DNA from: Todiramphus chloris collaris
Taxonomy: Eukaryota; Chordata; Aves; Coraciiformes; Alcedinidae
Reading direction: 5' to 3'
DNA: 64,000 nt
Assembly: GCA_025345505.1 (NCBI GenBank)
Contig: JANVCC010000130.1
Span: forward strand, 5,047,366 to 5,111,365
A model generated the notes under the pieces. That model was not told the origin of the DNA. It searched no databases and was given only the letters and a program-made list of their open reading frames with translations. Positions 12,590 through 25,118 of the stretch are shown piece after piece. Made by a program: the position numbers and the translations under genes. Position 1 is the stretch's first letter; every line of letters begins with the position of its first letter.

Positions 12590-14024
12590 CTGAGGATATA
12601 TAGGAAGGATGTATAGGGAGGCACCCAGCACACCAGCCAGATCTCTCTCAGGAAGCTGGGGGAAAGCCAGCAGCATGCTGCAGCTATAGAAAGGTGCAAA
12701 CTGCTTTTGTAGCCCATTTGTTTGGTAGTTGTGATGACTTTTGTTCTCCTTCCTATCTTACCTAACCAGCAAGACAGATTTGTCCCTAGTTGCATTAATT
12801 GCTTCCGAATAAGAGGATAAACGAGTTCATGTAGCATCTGAATACTGTAGTTCTGCATTACTGGTATTTCTCAGCAGGACTCAGGGTAAAGCTCCTATCA
12901 CTTGCCAAGGCTGTCACTATGTCCATCAAAATATGCAAACATCCACACAACTGTTTCTCTCCTGCCACGCTCTGGAGTATTTGCTCCTGTTTCAAAGGGA
13001 GATACAGGAACAGTGTTGGCTGCAATCTCTGTTTTGGAAAACTTACCCATCATCCCACACTTTCAACTTTCTTAAGAGCTTCTTAGGGGCTAAGTTCCTT
13101 TGCTACAAGAAAAGCACACGTATTTTCTTAATTTGTGCATTTAAAAAAATATATTATGCAGAATTTATTCACCTATTTCATGTAACACTAAATCTCTTTG
13201 TGCTGCATAAGGAGTTTAATGAGATAGAAAAAATATTTGTTAGGAAAATGGCACTGCAGCCTCTGCTCTGTTAGTCATTAATGTTGTATTATTACAAGAA
13301 CGCTTGAGGTTATATTTTTTTCTGTGCTGGACTGATAGATTGTGCTTTAATCTTTTGTAAGACCAGTTGTTTAGATCTTCTTTGGAAGTCTGTGGAGAAA
13401 ATGCCTTTTTCATAAAAACAAACCAATTCTTCTGTAAATATCTACTGTCATATTTATCCTTGTGGAATTGATTTTTTTTTTTTAATTTTTATTAAACTTG
13501 CTACCAGAGGAAGCAATAGTTGCAAAAACTGTTTAAATAGGTACCATTTGTGAATATAAACAGTTTCAGATTTTTTTTTTGTCTGAAGGCTTAAGTGGTT
13601 TCATAATTTCTGGTGCTGTTTTGTGAGGGTTTTTATACAGAAATAGACCAAAGCAGGCTGAAACTACACGTAAGCCGTGGAGAAGGGGGAGGAGGACAGT
13701 TGTTTTAAAAAGGACCGGAGATCAGAATGGGAGGCTGTGAACACAAATGAATTACATGTATGTGAGTTGCAAAAGGAGGAGGGAGTCACTCTCCACATTT
13801 GGAAATGATAACGAGTATCAGGCTGTCCTGTGATCTCACAGTCCAGAGCTGTAAATCCAGGGAGAAAAAAAGATCAGTAGACCACAGTCTAGATCAGGAT
13901 ATGAACCTTCAGTGAACATGACAAGGTAGATGTCTTTACTACAAGCTAGCAGTGCTTCATCAGGCACTACATCAAGATGCCTTCAGATTTTTACTGCTAC
14001 TTAATGTCTACTTACAGGGGCACT
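12590..14024. other. Non-coding unique DNA, no gene seen
   Basis: The block holds T-rich low-complexity stretches at about 13471-13495 and 13570-13580. Open frames up to 113 codons (12933-13274, + strand) show no recognisable domain and a composition expected for translated AT-rich DNA. Confidence 0.6.
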
Positions 14025-14053
14025 TAAAGATAAATCACGTAAAGATAAATCAC
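14025..14053. repeat. 15-bp tandem duplication
   Basis: TAAAGATAAATCACG at 14025-14039 is followed directly by a second copy of 14 matching bases at 14040-14053. Simple local duplication. Confidence 0.85.
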
Positions 14054-14204
14054 TCACAAAGCAGGGAGGGAAGCAAAGAAAGTAGCAGACATGTAAAGAA
14101 AACAGCAAAATGAGAGATAACATGTTTGCTAAATAGGGTATTAGGCTCTACCCTAATGCACAGCACTCCAGCCCTCACGGCTGCAATCGGCACGCTCACC
14201 AGAG

Positions 14205-14252
14205 CTGCATCCCTCCCCAGCTTCATCCCTCCCCAGCTTCATCCCTCCCCAG
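14205..14252. repeat. Minisatellite, 3 x 16 bp
   Basis: Three 16-bp units, 14205-14220, 14221-14236 and 14237-14252, share CATCCCTCCCCAG. Units 2 and 3 are identical, and unit 1 differs at one base. The array is pyrimidine-rich on this strand and sits 15 bases before an AAAC microsatellite. It could be length-variable between individuals. Confidence 0.92.
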
Positions 14253-14267
14253 CTGCTGTAGCCACAA

Positions 14268-14290
14268 CACAAACAAACAAACAAACAAAT
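14268..14290. repeat. (AAAC)n microsatellite
   Basis: About five to six AAAC units in a row, directly after the 16-bp minisatellite. No other meaning seen. Confidence 0.95.
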
Positions 14291-17200
14291 AAGGATCACC
14301 CCACTGTGGTTCCAATAAGCTGGTGAGACTTTTCTCTGGCACTGTTTTGGGTTAGCTCTGCTCTGAGCAAGTGTCCTGGTAACCCTGTGCAAACACAAAC
14401 AGGTAAGCACGCCTGCTTTGCACAGCTTGTCTGAGCCAGGTTGGCAAGAGGCACCCTCTACACCCACTGCTTTAAAACTATGTCTGCAATGGCATAACTG
14501 TGTCACAAGACTGGTCCCCAGGGAATTTCTACCATTAGTTCAAGTGTCTGAAAGATATTTCTTTGTCTTAGCTTAGCTGTCCTGCCCAGCATCATCTCCC
14601 CCTCCACCAAGTCCTTAAAAGCTGGCTGCTGTTTGAAGAATGACTTCAACCTCACGGGATCCAAAGCTGTGGGTAGTTATACGCAGTGGTGCAAAGCCTC
14701 TGAGGTAAACTATGACACAGTGAGCAGGAAAAGGGGAAAACAGACACATGTGGCTTTCCTAAGGGTTTGTTTGGTTGGGGTTTTTTTTTGTATTTGCTGA
14801 CTTCTTAAGAAGTCATCCCTCCCAGAAGTCACCAAGGGAAGTAAAAATGGGATCATACTACTCCTCATTCACAAGCCCCACTTTTTTTGTGGCACACAGG
14901 ATAACAACTACCAAAAAAACTTGTGAGTTTACTGTTTCATCACTTAGGGAGCAATGCTTGAGCTGGCCGTTTAATGCTTTGTTCTATTGTTCCCAAGATG
15001 TAGCTGATAACAGTTCACAGGCAGGAGCTCTGGATGTTCATTTGTCTCCAGATTCCAACACTTGCATATTTTATTGTAATTTGGTTATCTGACCAGGTCT
15101 GTTTCATCTCTCCCTGTTATACAGCCACAAATTTGCTTTCTCCGAGCTGCTGAGTTACAACAACCTCCTGATTCAGTCTGCAGTTCCTTTGAGCTCTGAG
15201 TACCAAATGCTGCGGTTTAAACAGATTAAAACCAGAGATGAAACCTGATTGTTGTTCCATGCATCTGCTTTAAATTGGTTGTTCTGTTTATTTTAGAGAC
15301 TTCAAGTGGTGCAACGAAAAAGCAAGCATCCATTCTGCAGAATTAATCTTACTATATTGGACTTTGCGCTCAGCTTTTATTTACCCTTCTTTTTTAGACC
15401 ATCACTGAAATCCCACTTGCAAAATCCACGTGACTAACAATTAGCAAGTGACATGAAATTAAGTGCTACCACTACATTAAATCCTGTAAGTTATAATCAG
15501 TTGCATTTTAGCTCTGGCCATCTGATCCAGGGTCCTGCTCGTTCAAGGACCACGCATCAGCTTACAGTATATCTTTGTTAGGGATGCGTGTAGGCAAGTG
15601 TCATTCCAATGCTAGCTGTCCTTTCATGTCTTCCTTCCCACAGCTGCCCGTGTGTACCCAGCACTCATGGATACACTCTCCCACGCTTTGTGGGGCAGGA
15701 ATCAATAATGTGATTCAGCTCTTCCAGGATTTACACAGAGGGGGTGAGCCCCAAATGTGTCAGGGGCCATGTGATGAAAGAGAGAGGACATCTCACTGCC
15801 TGTGCCAAGGAGACACTCAAGATGGGTGAGTTGGAAGGAAGATGCTCAAGTGTGGGCAACAAAGTTAACACTGACAGTGACTCAGGAACAGATCTTCCAC
15901 TTATTTCCTTATTTCCTTATTCCTACAACCTTTCCACGAATCAGGGAAATGAGATGAGCCCTGCCAAGAACCAAAATAAAACCTTAGTGTCATTTAATCT
16001 TTGTCCTAGGACAAAGGTATCTGCCATTTGTATTATATAAGTGGTGTGATAATCTTCATAAAGCAAAAGACTAGCTTTTATTTTTAAAGTGAATGGACAA
16101 TGTAAGCTTGTGGCAAACTGCAGTAGTCTGCCTGAGGCTGAACAAGGTATAGGGATTTGACATCCAGATACATCCCAGGGCATTTTGAGAACAGAGATAA
16201 TACTCCTGGTGCCAGGCCAGGTTAAATGCATCTGGCACAATAGACCCTGCAGATGCTCAGTTGTACAGATGCAGAAATTTGATGTTATCCTATTTTCGGA
16301 TGCCAAGCAGAGTTTATCCTATTCCTACAAAACAAGGACATAAGAGCCATGAGGAGGAAGTGGTTCACCGCAACAAAGGCGTTCATGGCTTGTAACGCCC
16401 TTCCAATTACAAGGAGCAGACAATTGTTCATCATTTATGTTAGAGAGAGAAAGCTGAAAGAAGAGGAAAAGCAGCTTGCCACAAACAGGCTGTACCTGCA
16501 ATCGCATGCTTACACAGGCTGATGTACATCTGGTCTGACTCCACTGTCATCAGCAGAGTTAGCCTGTACTTGCACTCATCTACACAGCAGTGGCATCCAA
16601 CCCCAAAAGGCTTCCCCTGTAATTGTGGCAAATACCACTTCATCAAAACCTCCCTTTTGTTCTCCCCAGAGCACTGAGCTCCCTCCCTTTCCAAACAAAT
16701 CTCTGCTAAAAAGTCATAGCAATGACAATTTATACCCCTTCCTCTCTGGTCTGCCACACAGTTTATTTGGCTGGGGACTTCCTAGGAAGAAAAGACTAGC
16801 AAAGATGAAGACTACAACTGTGCTGAGGAGCCTCCTACTCACATCTGCATCTTGCTGAAGGCCATATTTGCCCTGGGACTGAGTGATGGCTCTCCCTGAT
16901 TTTTGTCCTGCTATTACTTCAGAGGAGTTGCATTAGCATAAATCTAGAATAGCACAATTGCGAGTCGAGCTCTTTAACCTCGGCTTTCTAGAAGGCAGGG
17001 TGGAGCGAAATGAGAATGGATTAAGCACAAAGGCAGCCCAAACCCAGTGTTTTTAAGTTTCTTCAGCTAAATGGTACATAACTTTGGGGGGATAAAACCA
17101 CAAAACTCTGAATTTTTAGTGAGCCTTTGTGGGCCTTTTTGTGAAAGTGATTTTTCTAGACATGTCCGTGTGGCAACCGATGAGACTTGTTTTACACGGT

Positions 17201-20200
17201 TGTTCAATCAGCTTTGATAGATAAAATGGATATTCCTCATTTCTCACTTGGGTCTTTCTGGCTAAGGCATGAAGCGTATGTTATATTAGGGAGTGCACCA
17301 ACTTCAAAACACAGAAGAGAAAAACAGAGAGCTTCCATCTGCCCCAGAGTCAGGTGTTACCATAGCTGCTTTATGAAATAGCAGTGATAGTACCTTCCTA
17401 CTGCATCTTACAATGAAGCTTTGCGACTGCTGAAAAATGCATGGGGGGAATGATGAAGGTGCACCCAAATAGAAGAGACAAAGGGCAGTGATCTGCCTAT
17501 CATTCAGAAACTTATCTGCTTTTTAGTAACCCTAATAAATAAACTTGTCCCATTTCAACGAAAACCCCATATTAATCACCATCAGCAACCAGATTCTGTG
17601 ACTTCTTTTGTTTAATGTTTTTATTTTACATGAAGCTACACTGACAAAACCACTTCTTTTTATAATCTGAGATTTTTCTGATAAGGAAACTCAAAAGAAA
17701 CATAGGAGACTTCTGTTTCCCATAGTGCAGCACCTGAGGGCAACAGTAAAGCAAAGGAACCCTTGCATTTGCTCAGCATCCCAGATCCTCCCAGCAGCAG
17801 CAGCATATGGACAAAGGTAAAGTTGTGAGCATAGAATCTCAGTCAGGTACCCAGTGGAGCAAGACAGTTCATGTAAAGCTGTACTGATTTGTGCAGGGCC
17901 TCGGACAAATAAATCTCACTATTTAAACTCACACTGGTCAGAGGCATTGTGCCCAGTGAGGTGCAGTACAGTAATGCATCAGCAAGGCACTGGCTGTTCC
18001 TGATAAATGAGTGGCTCTTCTCTGATTAGCATGAAAATATGGTCAAACCTTTCTAAAAAAATTATTTCTCTTAGCTGGTTGATAAGAAAGTTGGTATTTT
18101 CAGTCCAAGACAAAGCCATGAATCAGAAGCCATGAATCAAATGACTAACCACAAGAGATAAATTGGGTATGATCTTCCCTAGCTCAGCCGTGCCAAAGAA
18201 CTTCTTAGCTTAATAACACTGGTTGACACTGGCACCATCCCAGTGGTTCCCAGCTCTTCCTTATTAATGTGAATGTTTTCGACTCAGCACTTCCACGGTT
18301 TCATAAACATAGAGGCTGACATCATTCAAACAGCAAAAATCATTTATAAGCATTAAAGTCCAATAGCAAAGCTAACCTGAGGCTTGAGTTAAACTTTGAT
18401 TTATGCGCTGAAGGTTTCTACAAACCAGTCTACGGGATGCCTTCAGCACAAAACTGAATTTCTCATTTACTTCTTCCTCTGAAATAGAACAAGTTAAAAG
18501 CCTGGGACCAAATCTTCAAGCTCCAGGTTTGAGTTGTTTAGTTTGGGTTGATCTCCAGTCATTCTGCAATGGATGTAGCATAATTCACTTGTTATACTGA
18601 AGGTGCAGGGAGACATTTAGAGTAAGGACAACTTTCACAAAACAAATCTTGCAAGTCACTGCTAAAATAACTATTTCTCCAAGCAATGACTGCTCCCCAT
18701 CCTGAATGTTTTGGGGTACAAGATAGAGCCAGACAAGATGTATTTCACAGTGACATCACCTCTGTCACAAAGGAACATGCACACCACCTAAAATGCCCTT
18801 AGCATTAAACCAGAATTTGTTGGAAAGCAGTGCCAGGTTTGCCCCTTTCCCTTTAATAACTGCAAAGGGAAAAGAGTCCCTCAAGATTAACTGTGTAGGG
18901 CATCTGTGGTGACCTCCCTACTCCCTGTCCTTGTGTTACAGTGAGCTCACTTCAGTGGCTGGAAACCTTTATATTGTGCAAACTGAAAACTCCACCTGTT
19001 CTTCCAATGAGTGAAAATGGCCCCACAGTTAAGAAATCTGATTGTAGAACTTCTCTGTAAGAATGCAACTTCTTCACTGAGGAGTCAAAAAAGTCCATTT
19101 AACTTAACTTGCAATTTCGATTCATCAATTTTATTACTATATCCCTTTATCAGACAAAAAGAAGAAGAAGAAGAAAAAAGTGTCTGTGAGAAAAATATCT
19201 TCTTGGCACAGATTTAGAAAGAAGTGTTCAAATAGTATGTGTGGTACTGACAATTGAGTATAAATAGACTGCTACAAGTCAATGTAATGGAACAAGGGTA
19301 AGCAAGAAGAACACGTTTGGGAATACTACGGAGACCCTGGGGAAGGAATAAAGAAGAACAAAACCCAACAAAATCAAAATAAAAGAACTGATGTATTCCC
19401 TGTTGTAGATATTTGCTGGTGAGCACCTCTGTAAGATGACAAATTTTCCAGAACAACACTTTCATTCTTTGCTCTAGGCAAGGTAAAAGTAGAGCAGTGG
19501 TCTTAGCACTTCAAATACCTTTGAACACCTTTGGGTTTATTCTTTAAAATAGAGTGAAAAGAATAGGCTTGCAGCCTTAATGGCTGCAGTGTGAAACCTG
19601 AAAGTGTGACCTACAGTGAAAAGTCCCCAAAGTCTGTGAAACCACTGCATGGGATGGATTGTGTTGCTTTCAGAGACCCACAAAAGATGCTGTTTCAAGT
19701 TTCTGTCTGTAGGCTCTCTTTCTCCACTGTGCTAATCCAACTTTACTGCATCAAGAGCTGCAGCCCTAATATGAAGATTGCTATAACGTTGTTGCTCACT
19801 CATCAGCACAGCCAAAGCTGTGAGGCTGGTGCCTCATCTTTGGGCTGACATGACATAAATCAGTGGATCAAAGCCATGCATATGCACCTCATGTCTGAGC
19901 TGGCATACATGCTCTGAACACCTAACCATCATTGGAAAGGCTATGGTACACTCAAGAATGTTATCTTCTATGTTTTGTGTCTCCTCCTGTAGCATTGTCT
20001 CCCACAGTTAACCTACAGAGAGATTCCTAAAACTAACATCTTGAAATAGAAAGTGCAGGTTTCCTCACATTCACACCAGATGGATATACAGAAGGACCAG
20101 ATTTGACTTGAGCTACACGAAACAACCTCCCCTGACATGTTCTGATCTGTCCTTCAGCAAGTGAACTGGCACAAGGAAGGGAAGATGGACTTGGTCGAGG

Positions 20201-20467
20201 AAGCGCACCAGACTGAGCTAATAGGAGCTGTGTTTCCACAACATGCCTGAAGGGGATGAATGAAAGAATCTACCTCAACCTAAGAATAAGCAACTAGTCC
20301 AAAAAGCCTTCATCTATTAGGGAGAGGAACCTGCTGACGAACAGGAAAGGAATGCACAATCAGGTTTTGTCAGGTTCAACTTCATCAATCTTTCTGCTGC
20401 AGGTTCTGCCTCTCAGATGTGATACATGGGGCTGGCCATGAAACAAGAATTTTGTTTCACAATTCAG
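14291..20467. other. Non-coding unique DNA, no gene seen
   Basis: No open frame above about 121 codons and none with a recognisable domain. Minor features are a CTTATTTC-type repeat at about 15898-15922, a short (GAA)4 at 19161-19173 and a doubled AGCCATGAATCA near 18115-18139. The stretch 16930-17010 is mildly richer in CpG than its surroundings but too short to call a promoter. I see no transposon boundary. Confidence 0.6.
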
Positions 20468-20505
20468 AAAAAAAAAAGGGTTTTTTTTTTTTTTTTATTT
20501 TTTTT
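20468..20505. repeat. A-run / T-run fold-back
   Basis: Ten A (20468-20477), then GGG, then sixteen T (20481-20496), one A and eight more T. The two runs are complementary around a three-base centre, so the DNA can fold back on itself. Run lengths are error-prone in sequencing and may not be exact. Confidence 0.85.
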
Positions 20506-20733
20506 AAATCTTTTTTCATTATACATCAGAACAAAACCACTGTATTCCCAAAACCTTCACATGTAAGGCCCAGAGAAGAAAGAGGAAGAGAGGCCAAGCA
20601 GCAAATAGGCAAGTGCCTCGGTGATTCCCCTCTGGAGGGGAAAGCCTGGCTCCCAGCTCACAAGCACTGTCGGATGGGAGAGGCACAGCAACTTGGACGC
20701 CCTTAGCAGAAGGCCAGGGACAGCCATGTTTTC

Positions 20734-20747
20734 TCCCCCCCCCCCCA
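20734..20747. repeat. Poly-C tract
   Basis: An uninterrupted run of about 13 C preceded by CT. Length may vary or be mis-sequenced. No gene context. Confidence 0.9.
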
Positions 20748-20847
20748 ACTCCTTTAGTTAGCTCTCACCCTCTGCCCCCATCTCCTTGGAACCTCTCCAC
20801 TTCATGTAAATACTTACATATGAACCAAGCAAGAGAAAATGGGAGTA

Positions 20848-21062
20848 TGCAGTCCAGTGGTTAGGAAGTTCCCTGGAGATAAAAGGGAGCTGCAGATTCA
20901 AGTTCTTGCTCCGTCCAATTTGAAGCTGATTTCAATTAAGTATTCATTGGAAGAAAGCAAAACGGCCGGTATGGCTTGGCGGTCAGGGAACAACTCCAAA
21001 TCAGAGCACGGACTCGAACCTAGGGACACACTTCCCAGGGAAGCCTCCTAACCACTGGCAGA
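20848..21062. repeat. Palindromic tRNA-like repeat element (fossil)
   Basis: The left arm carries CCAGTGGTTAGGAAG (20854 onward), which is A-box-like, and a B-box-like GATTCAAGTTC at 20895-20905. The right arm carries the same features on the opposite strand: GGACTCGAACC at 21010-21020 is the exact reverse complement of a canonical B box (GGTTCGAGTCC), and CCTCCTAACCACTGG at 21044-21058 mirrors the left A-box region. The arms pair at 20854-20876 with 21036-21058 and are separated by unlike sequence. From memory, a similar palindrome with CAGTGGTTAGGGCACTCACC-type arms is common in turtle and crocodile genomes and rarer in birds. I cannot name it with certainty. It is not a working tRNA gene, because no cloverleaf with an acceptor stem is formed. 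Confidence 0.65.
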
Positions 21063-22239
21063 TCGATCAGCTCTCACACATGCAGCAGGAGTGGGAGGAA
21101 GGCTGAAGCACTCATCTACTTCTGGGGGAGCTGCCTCTTCTGGGGACTTTGCTCTGAAAGGAAACCCACTGGAGGGCTTACATACAGACAGTGTGCTAGA
21201 ATCATCATGTGAGCTGATGTACAAGCATGCCCATTCCCCTCAGCCCCATCACGGAAGCCCCCACACAGACTGTCTCCCATCAGGATTTGAGGAAGCTGAG
21301 AAGTTGACATCAGGCATCTCCAGAGTAAGACCTGTTTTCTCTTTTTCCCACAATTCCCTTACTGACCTAGGAATGCTTTCTGCTGATATTATAGTTGAAA
21401 CAGATACATTTTCTCAAAAGTTCCAGCGAAGCACCATTTCCAGGTGGAAAAGTTGGTCTTGCATTGTATGGGATGGATCCAGTACTAGCAAAGAATAACA
21501 AAATTATCAATCATAATGTGGGAAATGGAGAAGTACTTGACAAATGTTTCTGTTTCAGATTCAGAAGGAAGCAGAATGATATATTCAGAGCCTAACTTGA
21601 TACTTACTATTCCACTGGCAATTAGAGATGATGTTAAACAGCAGTCATTAATAACAACATTTGTAAACCTGCAGGACTTGATTACAGTCCTGGTGAGGAT
21701 TGCCAGCTTGGCTGACAGAAGTAGCTGCAAAAAGGAAAAATATTTAGATCTTTTAAGGTGTTTAACTCACTCCCACATAACAATCCATTAGTGTTAAATG
21801 GCTTAAAAGCTGTCTAATGAATGTATTTCTAAAAGTAATTTTAGCAGAATCACTATCATTCAGGGACGCGTTCCATCTGGAGTTTAGTGGGGCTCTGTAC
21901 AGCTCTCTACAGCTACTCCTGTCAATGACATCAATACCAACAGAGTAGACAAAAACAAAATCACTGTGGTAGAAGTTTTGAGACAACACAAAAGGGATAT
22001 AGGATGATAAAAGTGATGTGGGGAACAAGTTTGTTATAAGAACTAATTCCTCATCATTTGCACTACTTGCATTTTCAGAACCAAATGCAAGTTGTACATC
22101 TTAACAAAGGCTTTGTGTCACCCTTTAAGCTATGAACCAGCAATTCAGATATAATTAACTTGGAAAAAACTTCACGGTCACATTAAATAATCAGCTGAAC
22201 ATGACCCTCCAGAGCAATTCTGATCCTTAGATAAATAAC
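21063..22239. other. Non-coding DNA with several short open frames
   Basis: Open frames of 135 codons (21091-21498, + strand), 91 codons (21516-21791, + strand) and 88 codons (21762-22028, - strand) overlap frames on the other strand. None shows a recognisable domain, and composition is ordinary. I treat all as chance. Confidence 0.5.
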
Positions 22240-22806
22240 CTGGGGAGTTTGAAAGAGTCAGTGTATAGCTCTAGTGAGAATACTGCTGAAATACCACATG
22301 CAGTTCTGGCATCCAAACTTTACAAAGTGTATTCAAATTTTGGAAAGGGTTCAGAAAAGAGCTAAAAGAATGACCTGTGGTCTGGAAATCAGACTGAGAC
22401 TAAAGAAGTTTAATCTGATTTATCCCAGAGAAGTTTAAGAGGTAATATGATCAGAGCTCACAGATACTCGGATGGTAGAGTAACTATTATAACAATGAGA
22501 AAGAGATTTTTAACTGTAGGTGTCATATCTAGTGTCAAAAGCAGAATGAAATCCATGAAGTAGAAGCTAAAGATGGACAAGCTTCAAGTGTGGGGTATGC
22601 CTTTTCTTTAAACTGTGAAGGGCATATCATTTGGATAGCCTGAACTGAATTCTCTATCCCATGCGGTCTTAAAGGAAAAGCTAAAAAGCCGTCCATTATT
22701 ATGGACAGAAAAAAATCATGAGGTGCTGCAATTAAGTTTGTAGATGTGTCATACAGGAGGTGAGACTAGAGGATGACCATAACCTGCAATGACTTAAAAA
22801 TGTCTG
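22240..22806 (+). mobile_element. Ancient CR1 LINE fragment (L3-like), 3' part
   Basis: The order of recognisable CR1 3' motifs is intact although many bases have changed. GCAGTTCTGGCATCC at about 22300 corresponds to the reverse-transcriptase C-terminal region. TTGGAAAGGGTTCAGAAAAGAGC follows at about 22340, then AGTTTAATCTGATTTATC with the AGAGAAG motif, and near the end ATACAGGAGGTGAGACTAGAGGATGACCATAA at 22751-22782, the usual CR1/L3 3'-UTR signature. The 5' part of the element is absent, as expected of a truncated LINE copy. No open frame survives. It is in the same age class as the copy at 31883-32370 and much older than the one at 55488. Confidence 0.85.
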
Positions 22807-25118
22807 AATATGTGGTTATAATTGTCTATTTTTTGTATTTTTTATAATGGAAGATGGTCACTGGCTTTGCTGTGTAATTTTCTAAGTGTCAGCATCTGTC
22901 AGTATTGGACAGTTTGGTTATATAATTATGTAAGGAAAACCTTGTTAAATATCCACTGCTAAAAATAACTTTTAAGGACCTTTAACTCTATCATTGTAAT
23001 CTAAGTAAGAGTTCTTGCTGCACACTGCAGAAAGACATTGCTTATTTTCTTGTAATAACATGGAGACTTCAGGGCTCCAGAATAGTCACTTGAGTGAACT
23101 ATACTAATTTTGACTTTCTCCTCCAACTAATAAGAAGTTTTATGTTTTTCTTTAAACCAAAAGAAGGCTACAAGAACTAGCACAGGAAAAAGCTGAATTT
23201 TATAAAGATGACCATTACTTCTGAACATTTTATAAGGCAAACAGTCACATCAATGAATCAGATGAGATTCAAAGGAACTAAAGATACTGTTATTCACTGT
23301 TCATTTCATGAGTCATGGAGGTGCCATCAAGTGTTATCCTTCTGTGACTGCTACCTCTGCACAGTAGGAGGAGGTCCCATTTTTTGTAGGAGATGGTTAC
23401 TTACTTAAAGGTTGAGCAGCAAGAATTTACTTAAAATGGATGTTGGTGCAAAATAACTTCCATAAAACAAGCAACAAGAGAAAACTTAACTAGGCGTGGG
23501 TTTCCCTAGGAATTCTGTTCTGGTTCAGTGGTACTCAGTTCACAAGCACTTCAGTGAATCTCAAATGATTAATGGCTTTCTTGTCTTCCAATACAGGGCA
23601 GGTGAAAATCTTGCAGGTGTGGTCAAGTCCCCCTTTGAGTTTTGGGATTCATTGCAATCAAAACACCCAAAAGGTATCTAGTGAAGTAAGTGGGGAAAAA
23701 AATTGCCCAGTGATCTTATGTGCAAGAAGTTTCCCTCACAATTCCCCTCTCCATGGGCTAACAGTCAAAGCAGAAACAAAGGTGTCAATGGTCTAATCCA
23801 CATCTTACAATAACATAAGCCCTTGATCTCATTAGTCAAAGCCCTGACCTCACAACAGATGCCATGCTGGCATATCAGTCCTCAGTCTGGACTGGCTGCT
23901 GGACAGGACACCCTAACAGCTAGTGTTTAGTGCTACGGTGGCAACCAGCTGAGTCAGCATCTGCAAGCAATCAGCTGTGCTCTAATAGAGGACCATTTAC
24001 TCCTTTCTTAAATTCTCCTAGCCTCTATATCTAGATCAGGGAAAAACACATTTATCTCCTATCACACTGTGATAGCCACTGGTAAATACTGACTATTAAT
24101 CGCTTCACTTCAGTGTAGACTTCGGATTTTCTTGTGTATGTTATAGATAGCATATCCTTCTTCATGACACTGAAGCAGAGGTAAGTCTTCAGTGTGCTCT
24201 TCAGATCACTTCCGAGTTTAAGCACATAGATTTCCATTTGGTTTCACACACATATACACCTTCCAGTATATTGTGATAAGTTTAGGAACAGCACTCCCAG
24301 ATTTTGTTTAGAATTTGTGCAGGCACTTGGGTGTTTCTCCTAACCCAAGGCTGTCTTTGTCCACAAGTTCTGCACAGGGGCAAGGTGGACCTTGGACTGT
24401 AAAGCAGACCTTAGTCTAATGGACTAGAGCTCCACAACATCCAAGCAGCAGCACAGTCCAAGGCATCAAGAGACTGCTATACCATCGACTTCGAAGGCAT
24501 TGCTCCTAAACAGACAGAAATCTGTAATTACTACTGTGTCCTTTTTATTGGTATTTTTTTGTATTGCACTGACATAGTCTCACACAGGGATTGACACTTC
24601 ATCAAACTTGGCACTGTTCAGTCACATACTTGCCTTAAACTATGTGATCCTCCTCTGCTCCCTCCACCTCTCGGTTATGACTCACCTTAGCACCTGCCAA
24701 GGGCGAATTTCAGACCATTCTGTGAAAATTTGAAATACAAAATCATTCTCATGAGATGTGGCAACGTGAAAGATGAAGATTATGAAAAACTCAGCATGCC
24801 ATAGCAACGTTACCTGGCCAGTGTTTTTGCTACCTTCCCTTATCATTCTCTTTTGCTTCAGCATACTCCCCCAGTTGCTCAAAAAAACCCCAGGAAAAAT
24901 AGCTATATCTTTTTGCAGAACTAAGCAGGATGAAAGATTGGCCATGATCAACTTGCATGTTGCAGAGCCAAAATAATAAAAGTAGCACATGCTTAGACAG
25001 CAATATCTACATGGATGTAATGCAGAGGTGGGATTTCTCTGTCCTGCCCCCCTATGCTACACTGACTTGCAGAGCACCCAGGCCACCTGGATGGGGCCAT
25101 GCAATCCCACCCTCCCCA
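22807..25118. other. Non-coding unique DNA, no gene seen
   Basis: No open frame above about 102 codons and none with a recognisable domain. I see no RNA gene, clear repeat or element boundary in this stretch. Confidence 0.6.

Noticed and set aside
20853-20910. Possible functional tRNA gene
   Set aside because: A-box- and B-box-like sequence is present, but no acceptor stem or anticodon arm can be drawn. It is an arm of the palindromic repeat.
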